A stretch of 5,327 nucleotides of DNA from a bacterium (lineage in GTDB: Bacteria; UBP18; UBA7526): NCBI GenBank assembly GCA_030619985.1, contig JAUXAI010000071.1:1-5327 (forward strand), read 5' to 3'. Positions 1 to 5,007 of this stretch are shown in pieces. The translations under genes and the position numbers were made by a program. Under the pieces are notes generated by a model. It saw nothing but the letters and a program-made list of their open reading frames with translations. It searched no databases and was not told the DNA's origin. Position 1 is the first letter of the stretch. Every line of letters begins with the position of its first letter.

Positions 1-906
1 GTCTATCTCATTGCTCTACCAAATGAAGGGCTCAAGATAAGTTATACCATTGACTTTGACCATCCGGTCCTGAGGACCCAGTTTGCTTCCTTTGTCATAA
101 ATGAGGATACCTTCGTAAAAGAAATCGCTCCCGCAAGGACCTTTGGCTTTGAGAGCGAAGTAAGGGAACTGAGGGAGAGGGGGCTCATTAAAGGAGGAAG
201 CCTGGAGAATGCCGTGGTCATCGGCGAGAAAGGAATATTGAATAAAGAACCCTTAAGGTTTCCCGATGAGTTTGTGCGCCACAAGATTCTCGATTTACTT
301 GGAGATTTATATCTCATCGGCCTCCCCCTTAAAGCCCATATCATTGCCTTAAAGAGTGGCCATGGGGCAAACGTGGAGCTGGTAAAGAAGATCCATAGCC
401 TGAAGAGAAAGAAGATTCCTTTAAAGAAAGAAATAGAAGAAATTCAGAAGAGGATAAGGACTAAAGAAATCTTAGATATTAAGGACATTCAGAAGATCCT
501 TCCCCATAGATATCCCTTCCTCTTAGTAGATAGGATCCTTGAACTCGAAGAGGATAAGAGGGCGGTGGGGATTAAAAATGTTTCAATAAATGAGGAGTTT
601 TTTCAGGGGCACTTTCCAGGCCATCCGGTTATGCCTGGGGTGCTCATCGTTGAGGCCATGGCCCAGGTAGGAGGAATTTTACTCCTATTGAAGCGAGAAC
701 ATTCCGGGAAACTGGCCTACTTTACAGGCATTGACAAGGTTCGTTTCAGAAAACCAGTAGTCCCCGGTGATACTTTGCGTCTCGAGGCAGAGGTGAGCAA
801 GATTAAAGGAAGAATGGGGAAGATGACCACCAGGGCCTATGTGGAGGATAAGTTAGTGGCTGGGGCAGAGCTCATGTTCGCTCTTGTCCTGAGGGAGGGG
901 GAATGA
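1..906 (+). CDS. lpxC/fabZ: Bifunctional LpxC/FabZ (UDP-3-O-acyl-GlcNAc deacetylase / 3-hydroxyacyl-ACP dehydratase), 5' end missing
   Basis: The frame is open from the first base, so the gene begins upstream; 301 residues are visible. Residues 1-130 are the C-terminal half of LpxC, the zinc deacetylase that commits UDP-3-O-acyl-GlcNAc to lipid A. ARTFGF is at 45-50. HKILDLLGD at 94-102 supplies zinc ligands His94 and Asp98 (E. coli His238, Asp242), and KSGH ends at His121 (E. coli His265). The third zinc ligand, E. coli His79, lies outside the window. A charged Lys/Glu linker (about 131-158) leads to a full FabZ hot-dog domain (159-301). It has [13 protein letters not shown], catalytic His204 in GHFPGHP, Glu218 in VEAMAQ, and the [11 protein letters not shown] strand. 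FabZ dehydrates 3-hydroxyacyl-ACP in the cytoplasm. The fusion is known from Bacteroidota/Chlorobiota and other diderms. The linker has no ATG, GTG or TTG, so a separate FabZ product looks unlikely. The stop is TGA at 904-906. Confidence 0.96.
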   Translation, partial: VYLIALPNEGLKISYTIDFDHPVLRTQFASFVINEDTFVKEIAPARTFGFESEVRELRERGLIKGGSLENAVVIGEKGILNKEPLRFPDEFVRHKILDLLGDLYLIGLPLKAHIIALKSGHGANVELVKKIHSLKRKKIPLKKEIEEIQKRIRTKEILDIKDIQKILPHRYPFLLVDRILELEEDKRAVGIKNVSINEEFFQGHFPGHPVMPGVLIVEAMAQVGGILLLLKREHSGKLAYFTGIDKVRFRKPVVPGDTLRLEAEVSKIKGRMGKMTTRAYVEDKLVAGAELMFALVLREGE

Positions 907-907
907 C

Positions 908-924
908 CCCCGATTTCATCGGGG
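908..924 (+). other. Perfect 7-bp GC hairpin just after lpxC/fabZ stop
   Basis: CCCCGAT (908-914) pairs exactly with ATCGGGG (918-924) around a 3-nt TTC loop, starting one base after the lpxC/fabZ stop codon. No T tract follows; the next bases are AGTTCACAGTT. It is therefore not a canonical rho-independent terminator. An mRNA-stabilising hairpin, a weak attenuator or a dispersed intergenic repeat are all possible. The structure is seen; the role is unknown. Confidence 0.6.
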
Positions 925-925
925 A

Positions 926-985
926 GTTCACAGTTAACAGTTTACAGTAACCAGTTTTTTACTGTTCGCTAGTTACTGGTTACTT
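926..985 (+). repeat. Degenerate 7-bp-unit array with inverted repeat upstream of lpxA
   Basis: Four consecutive 7-bp units start at 926, 933, 940 and 947: GTTCACA, GTTAACA, GTTTACA, GTAACCA. After less regular sequence come GTTACTG (972) and GTTACTT (979). The two ends form a perfect 10-bp inverted repeat: AGTAACCAGT (946-955) against ACTGGTTACT (975-984). A smaller CAGT/ACTG hairpin (952-955 with 961-964) is an alternative fold. The 3' arm stops two bases before the lpxA Shine-Dalgarno sequence (986-991), so folding could affect ribosome access, which is inference. Confidence 0.6.
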
Positions 986-1002
986 AGGAGGTTTAACGAA
1001 AA

Positions 1003-1776
1003 ATGGGAATACATAGGACAGCCATTGTTCATAAGAAGGCAAAGATTAGTAAAGAAGTAAGCATCGGTCCTTATACCATTGTGGGGGAGAATGTAGAGAT
1101 TGGATATGGTTGCCAGATCGGTCCTCATGTCTTCCTTGATGGCTGGACAAAGATCGGTAAGAACTGTAAGATCCTTGCTCAATCAGCCATCGGCACTCCT
1201 CCTCAATATCTGGAATATAAGGGGGAGAAGACAAGGGTAGTAATTGGGGAGAATAACATCATCCGGGAGTTCGTGACCATCAATCGAGGAACAAAGGAGG
1301 GGGGAGGGGAGACGAAAATTGGGAATAATAACTTCCTTATGGCCTATGTTCACATTGCCCATGATTGTAGAATAGGGGATGGAGTTACCTTGGCCAATGT
1401 GGCTACCCTAGCAGGCCATGTAACTGTTGAGGACTATGCCGTCGTTGGAGGAATTGTGGCTGTTCATCAATATGTGCGCATCGGGGCATATGCGATGATC
1501 GGAGGGTTTTCTCCAGTCCGTAAGGATGTTATCCCCTACATTATAGGTGCCGGAGACCCTCTTCGAATATCAGGAATAAATACTATCGGGTTGAAGAGGC
1601 ACGGCTTCTCCCGTAAAGAGATTTCTATTCTAAAAGAGGCCTTTCGCCTCATCTTTCGCTCCAAACTCAACCTCTCCCAGGCAATAGAGAGAATCGAGAA
1701 GGAATTAGAGAAAACCGATTCCATAAGACACCTCTTGAAATTCTTGAAAACGAGCAAAAGGGGAATATGTAGATGA
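1003..1776 (+). CDS. lpxA: LpxA, acyl-ACP--UDP-N-acetylglucosamine O-acyltransferase
   Basis: LpxA transfers a 3-hydroxyacyl chain from ACP to the 3-position of UDP-GlcNAc, the first step of lipid A synthesis, as a cytoplasmic homotrimer. The 257 residues match the family length (E. coli 262). Residues 1-185 are a left-handed beta-helix of hexapeptide repeats (for example VSIGPY, VEIGYG, CRIGDG), followed by a helical C-terminal domain. His117 and catalytic His120 lie in HIAHDCRIGDG (E. coli His122/His125). His139 (LAGHV) and His155 (AVHQ) match E. coli His144/His160. GLKRHGFSR at 196-204 matches the conserved GLKRRGFSR, with the second Arg replaced by His200. Gly168 aligns with E. coli Gly173, the hydrocarbon-ruler position, which suggests a long (about C14) acyl chain; that is inference. 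The start is supported by AGGAGG at 986-991, 11 nt upstream. The 3' end overlaps lpxI by ATGA, implying translational coupling. Confidence 0.97.
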   Translation: MGIHRTAIVHKKAKISKEVSIGPYTIVGENVEIGYGCQIGPHVFLDGWTKIGKNCKILAQSAIGTPPQYLEYKGEKTRVVIGENNIIREFVTINRGTKEGGGETKIGNNNFLMAYVHIAHDCRIGDGVTLANVATLAGHVTVEDYAVVGGIVAVHQYVRIGAYAMIGGFSPVRKDVIPYIIGAGDPLRISGINTIGLKRHGFSRKEISILKEAFRLIFRSKLNLSQAIERIEKELEKTDSIRHLLKFLKTSKRGICR

Positions 1777-2588
1777 CGCAGGTGAAAAAGATAGGACTCC
1801 TTGCCGGCAAGGGAAAGTTTCCCCTCTTCTTCATTCGGGCTCTTCAGAAAGAGGGAAAGGAAGTGGTAGCAATTGGTATAAAGGGTGAGGCTTCTCCAAG
1901 AATAGAAAAGGAAATAGAAAAAGTTTACTGGATAGGATTGGGAGAGCTCGGAAAGTTAATCAAGATATTGAAAGAAGAAGGGATCGAAGAATTAGCTATG
2001 GTGGGGAGGATATCAAAGGATTCTCTATTCACCAATCTAAAACTGGATGATGAAGCAAGAGCCCTTCTCACTAATCTAAAGGATAAGAGCGACGATTCCC
2101 TACTAGGGGCGCTAAAGGATAAGTTAGCCCAAACAGGAGTAAGAGTAGCCGATCCCAGGGAGTTTCTTTCCCCGCTCATTCCTAAGGAAGGAGTCCTTAC
2201 TGAGAGGAAGCCTTCTCGGGAAGAGGAAGAGGATATGGATTTTGGCAGAAGAATAGCCAAAGAGATTGCCCGGGTTTTAAAAATGAGTTCCTTAACCGTG
2301 GTGGTCAAGGAGCAAACCATCTTAGCTGTAGAGAGCGCTGAAGGGACGGATAAGACCATAAGAAGGGGTGGAAGATTAGCAAAGGAGAAAGCGGTAGTGG
2401 TCAAGGTTGCCAGAGAAGAGGGTGAGATTCAGCTCGATCTACCTGTGGTGGGCACAGAGACCTTGAAGGCATTAAAAGAGATTAATGCTTCCTGTTTAGC
2501 TATCGATGCTCGGAAGACCGTCCTCTTGGATAGAGAGCGGCTCATCGAGATGGCTGATCAGGCAGGGATTGCTATCGTTGCCCAATAA
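1773..2588 (+). CDS. lpxI: LpxI, UDP-2,3-diacylglucosamine pyrophosphatase
   Basis: LpxI (formerly DUF1009) hydrolyses UDP-2,3-diacylglucosamine to 2,3-diacylglucosamine-1-phosphate (lipid X) and UMP. It replaces the unrelated LpxH in many non-enteric diderms. The protein is 271 residues, normal for the family. The N-terminal domain opens with KIGLLAGKGKFPL (6-18) and includes MVGRISKDSLF (76-86). The C-terminal domain carries AVESAEGTDKTIRRGG (185-200), typical of the family, and LDLPVVG (221-227). Asp222 there probably corresponds to the catalytic Asp225 of the Caulobacter enzyme; I infer this from position and motif, not from an alignment. The ATG at 1773 overlaps the lpxA stop (ATGA, 1773-1776). 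A purine-rich AAAAGGGGAA (1757-1766) lies about 6 nt upstream as ribosome binding site. Its place between lpxA and lpxB agrees with its role as the step feeding LpxB. Confidence 0.95.
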   Translation: MTQVKKIGLLAGKGKFPLFFIRALQKEGKEVVAIGIKGEASPRIEKEIEKVYWIGLGELGKLIKILKEEGIEELAMVGRISKDSLFTNLKLDDEARALLTNLKDKSDDSLLGALKDKLAQTGVRVADPREFLSPLIPKEGVLTERKPSREEEEDMDFGRRIAKEIARVLKMSSLTVVVKEQTILAVESAEGTDKTIRRGGRLAKEKAVVVKVAREEGEIQLDLPVVGTETLKALKEINASCLAIDARKTVLLDRERLIEMADQAGIAIVAQ

Positions 2589-2602
2589 AACAGAAGTTAG
2601 AA

Positions 2603-2747
2603 GTTAACAAGTCAATAAGTCAATAAGTTAACAAGTCAATAAGTCAACAAGTTGATTAGTTAACTAGTTGATTAGTTGACAAGTTTTGCTTGTTAACTTG
2701 TATCCTTGTCAACTTGTATCCTTGTTAACTTGTATACTTGTCAACTG
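2603..2747 (+). repeat. Array of about 18 degenerate 8-bp units that reverses polarity midway
   Basis: Most of this gap divides into 8-bp steps beginning GT: GTTAACAA, GTCAATAA (twice), GTTAACAA, GTCAATAA, GTCAACAA, GTTGATTA, GTTAACTA, GTTGATTA, GTTGACAA. Then comes one 9-bp step (2683-2691), followed by GTTAACTT, GTATCCTT, GTCAACTT, GTATCCTT, GTTAACTT, GTATACTT, GTCAACTG. The left half carries AACAAG-type units; the right half reads CTTGTTAAC, their reverse complement. The whole is therefore a long imperfect inverted repeat centred near a 10-bp palindrome, TAGTTAACTA (2657-2666). GTTAAC recurs at 2603, 2627, 2659, 2692 and 2724. It could fold as a long hairpin in the mRNA. There is no coding potential of note and no clear promoter. 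Confidence 0.85.
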
Positions 2748-2752
2748 ATTCG

Positions 2753-2758
2753 AAGGTG
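2753..2758 (+). promoter_or_regulatory. Shine-Dalgarno sequence fixing the start of the Gfo/Idh-LpxB gene at 2768
   Basis: AAGGTG lies 9 nt before the ATG at 2768. The alternative upstream in-frame start, a TTG at 2738, sits inside the 8-bp repeat array, would add ten residues (STDSKVKRN-like) with no family match, and has no purine-rich site in front of it. The Rossmann fold begins properly after the 2768 start (MTKPIKIAVIGVG). Confidence 0.7.
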
Positions 2759-2767
2759 AAGAGAAAT

Positions 2768-4834
2768 ATGACGAAGCCAATTAAAATAGCAGTAATTGGT
2801 GTGGGACACCTGGGACAGCATCACGCTCGGATCTACTCTGAGATGCCTGATGTGGAACTGGTGGCTGTGGTCGATATCGATGAAGAGAGGTCAAGGAGGA
2901 TCGCCCAGGAATATAAAACCTCTGCTTATACAGAATATACTCAAGTCTTAAAAAGAGTGGATGTTGCAAGCATCGCCGTTCCCACAGAACTCCATTATAA
3001 AATAAGTAAGGACTTTTTGAACACCGGGGTCCATATTCTGATTGAGAAGCCCATGACCCAGACTCTGGGAGAAGCAGACGAACTACTCAGATTAGCGAAG
3101 AAGAAGAAACTCGTTTTGCAGGTAGGTCATATTGAGAGATTCAATCCCGCGGTCTCCGCCCTGAATAGGGTAATCAAGGAGCCGAGGTTTATAGAATGCC
3201 ACCGCTTGGGCCCCTTCAAGCCCCGGGCGGCCAATATAGGAGTAGTCATGGATCTCATGATCCACGACATCGATATCATTCTCTCCCTGGTCAATTCACC
3301 GGTCAAGAGAATAGAGGCGGTAGGAGTACCTGTCCTCTCCCAGGAAGAGGACATTGCCAACACCCGAATCACATTTGAGAATGGCTGTATCGCAAATATC
3401 ACCGCCAGTCGCGTGACAAAAGAAGAGATCAGGAAGATAAGGATATTTCAGAGGGATGCCTATCTCTCTTTAGATTATATCAATCAGGAACTTTTAGTCT
3501 ATCGTCGGGAAATTACCCCAGATGGTAGGGTGAGGATCATCCCTTCCCAACCAGAGATTGAGAAGATAGAACCCTTAAAGTTGGAACTGGAGGCCTTTAT
3601 TCACGCCGTTCAGAGAGGCCAGGAACCCTTGGTTTCCGGAGAAGCAGGGAGGGAGGCGCTGGCCATTGCCTGGGAGATATCTCGTCAAATTAAGCCCCAG
3701 AGGAGGATCATGATTTTGGCCGGAGAGGCCAGTGGCGATCTCCAGGGAGCCTATCTTGTCCAAGAACTAAAGAATCTTTCTCCAGAGATAGAACTCTTTG
3801 GGATTGGGGGAAGGAGGATGGAGAAGGCCGGGGTGAGGCTGGTCTCTGATATTACCCAGATAGCAGTAGTCGGTTTCGTTGAGGTCCTGAAACATATTAA
3901 AGTCTTTCGTAGAATCCTCAAGAAGTTAGACGACCTTATGGAGAAGGAGAGGCCTCAGGGGATAATCTTAATCGATAATCCCGGGTTCAACTTGAGGGTG
4001 GCGAAGAAGGCCAGGGAGAAGAATATCCCGGTTAGCTATTACATCAGTCCCCAGGTCTGGGCCTGGGGAAAGAAAAGGGTAAAGAAGATCACCAATTTAG
4101 TGAAAAAGATGGTCGTCATCCTTCCCTTTGAGGAAAGAATTTATCAGGAAGCGGGTTGCCCGGTGAGTTTTATCGGCCATCCCTTCCTGGATATCGTTAA
4201 ACCTCTTCTTCCTAAGGAGGAAGCCTATGAGAGGTTCAAACTTGAGAAGAATAAACCCATCATTGGCCTCTTACCAGGTAGTAGAGAAGGAGAGATCAAG
4301 CGCCTCCTTCCAGTAATGGTTGAAACCGCAAAGAGAATAAAGGAAAGAATACCAGATTCTCAGTTCATCCTACCCCTGGCCCCCACCCTCTCCAGAGAAA
4401 GGGTGAATACTGTATTAAAGAGGGTAAATTCCTCTATTAGGATAGTGGAGGATCCTACCTTTGATGCGCGGAATATAATGGACTTTGCCCTGGTGGCCTC
4501 GGGAAGCGCTACTTTAGAGAACGCCTGTTTAGGCCTTCCCATGATTATTATCTATAAGGTCCATTTTACTACCTGGTTATTATCGAAGATCTTGTTAAAG
4601 ATTCCCTATATTGGATTGGTGAATGTCGTTGCCGGCAAGAAAATAGTTCCTGAGTTTCTGCAATACGGAGCAAGACCAGGGAGAATCGCAAACGCCTGTT
4701 TAGAAATCTTACAAGATATTGAAAGACTGAATGAGATGAGGGCCGAACTGGCCAAGGTAAAAGAGAAGTTAGGAGAACCTGGAGCACCGAGAAGAGCCGC
4801 GGAGAGCATCCTAAAAGTCTTAGAAGCAGTATGA
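2768..4834 (+). CDS. lpxB: Fusion of Gfo/Idh/MocA-family dehydrogenase (GnnA-like) and LpxB lipid-A-disaccharide synthase
   Basis: One 688-residue frame holds two full proteins. Residues 1-314 are an NAD(P)-dependent Gfo/Idh/MocA oxidoreductase: Rossmann GVGHLGQHH (11-19), acidic DID at 36-38, EKP (93-95) with catalytic-type Lys94, and DLMIHD with Asp162 and His166. GEAGREALAIAWEISRQI is the usual family ending. Residues 315-688 are LpxB, a GT-B (GT19) peripheral-membrane glycosyltransferase that joins lipid X to UDP-diacylglucosamine. It shows LAGEASGD (317-324), VVGFVEVL, the Asp of IDNPGFN (403; E. coli Asp98), SPQVWAWGKKRV, FIGHP, LLPGSREGEIKR with Arg506 (E. coli Arg201), ASGSATLE, and Asn619 in LVNVVAG (E. 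coli Asn316). LpxB alone is 374 residues (E. coli 382), so neither part is truncated. There is essentially no linker. The dehydrogenase recalls GnnA, encoded between lpxA and lpxB in Acidithiobacillus; its substrate here is unproven. The gene lies 179 nt after lpxI, separated by a repeat array. Confidence 0.93.
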   Translation: MTKPIKIAVIGVGHLGQHHARIYSEMPDVELVAVVDIDEERSRRIAQEYKTSAYTEYTQVLKRVDVASIAVPTELHYKISKDFLNTGVHILIEKPMTQTLGEADELLRLAKKKKLVLQVGHIERFNPAVSALNRVIKEPRFIECHRLGPFKPRAANIGVVMDLMIHDIDIILSLVNSPVKRIEAVGVPVLSQEEDIANTRITFENGCIANITASRVTKEEIRKIRIFQRDAYLSLDYINQELLVYRREITPDGRVRIIPSQPEIEKIEPLKLELEAFIHAVQRGQEPLVSGEAGREALAIAWEISRQIKPQRRIMILAGEASGDLQGAYLVQELKNLSPEIELFGIGGRRMEKAGVRLVSDITQIAVVGFVEVLKHIKVFRRILKKLDDLMEKERPQGIILIDNPGFNLRVAKKAREKNIPVSYYISPQVWAWGKKRVKKITNLVKKMVVILPFEERIYQEAGCPVSFIGHPFLDIVKPLLPKEEAYERFKLEKNKPIIGLLPGSREGEIKRLLPVMVETAKRIKERIPDSQFILPLAPTLSRERVNTVLKRVNSSIRIVEDPTFDARNIMDFALVASGSATLENACLGLPMIIIYKVHFTTWLLSKILLKIPYIGLVNVVAGKKIVPEFLQYGARPGRIANACLEILQDIERLNEMRAELAKVKEKLGEPGAPRRAAESILKVLEAV
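3701..3713 (+). promoter_or_regulatory. Internal ribosome binding site, LpxB ATG and out-of-frame ATGA overlap at the fusion junction
   Basis: AGGAGG (3701-3706) is followed after 3 nt by an in-frame ATG (3710) exactly where standalone LpxB proteins begin (MILAGEASGD). AGAGG at 3699-3703 gives a more normal 6-nt spacing. The same ATG is part of ATGA (3710-3713), whose TGA is in the +1-shifted frame. This is the arrangement expected of two translationally coupled genes, as at lpxA/lpxI in the same window. Confidence 0.6.
3710..4834 (+). other. lpxB: Possible separately translated LpxB (internal start within the fused gene)
   Basis: Initiation at the ATG at 3710 would give a 374-residue LpxB starting at the family's normal N-terminus, in the same frame as the fusion. 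The ribosome binding site in front of it makes independent translation plausible. The cell could then hold both the fused and the free form. This is an alternative reading of the gene at 2768-4834, not an additional gene; nothing in the sequence shows which product dominates. Confidence 0.4.
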
Positions 4835-4848
4835 AGACAGAGGGAGAT

Positions 4849-4980
4849 AAATTCCAAATTCCAAATACCAAATAACAAACAAATTCCAAATCTCAATTTC
4901 CCAAATTCCAAACAAAAAATGAATTGTTTCGGTCATTGTAATTTTGGTCATTGATTATTGTTTGTGATTTGTAATTTTAA
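4849..4980 (+). repeat. A-rich 7-bp-unit array (AAATTCC type) with inverted-polarity second half
   Basis: Left part (4849-4916): AAATTCC, AAATTCC, AAATACC, AAATAAC, AAAC, AAATTCC, AAATCTC, AATTTCCC, AAATTCC, AAACAAA, so mostly 7-bp steps. Right part (about 4921-4980) reads on the opposite strand as similar A-rich steps (AAATTAC, AAATCAC, AATGACC, AAAATTAC, AATGACC). Within it GGTCATTG occurs at 4931 and 4946 and TGTAATTTT at 4937 and 4970. The array fills most of the 173-nt gap between lpxB and msbA. No convincing promoter or T-tract terminator hairpin is visible. Confidence 0.75.
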
Positions 4981-5007
4981 CATCGTTCGTAAAGTAAGGA
5001 GAAAAAA

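Noticed and set aside
907-985. Rho-independent terminator after lpxC/fabZ
   Set aside because: The GC stem at 908-924 has no T tract; the T run at 955-960 lies in a loop of a different inverted repeat, and the next gene continues the same pathway.
1925-2404. 159-residue open frame on the minus strand inside lpxI
   Set aside because: It is Ser/Leu-rich, as expected of the antisense of a Lys/Glu-rich gene, has no recognisable motif, and is fully covered by the well-supported lpxI.
2706-2738. Sigma-70 type promoter (TTGTCA with TATACT) before the Gfo/Idh-LpxB gene
   Set aside because: The spacing between the hexamers is about 21 nt, and TTG/TAT-like words recur every 8 bp simply because of the repeat, so the match carries little weight.
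2603-2747. CRISPR array
   Set aside because: The units are 7-9 bp and degenerate with no spacers; there are no 25-40 bp identical repeats and no cas genes nearby.
2738-2767. Upstream TTG start adding ten residues to the Gfo/Idh-LpxB protein
   Set aside because: It lies within the 8-bp repeat array, lacks a ribosome binding site, and the Rossmann domain starts normally from the ATG at 2768, which has AAGGTG in front.
4569-4911. Two overlapping minus-strand frames of about 100 residues across the lpxB 3' end and the A-rich array
   Set aside because: They are antisense to conserved LpxB sequence; their hydrophobic or aromatic N-termini come from reading the A-rich repeat backwards.
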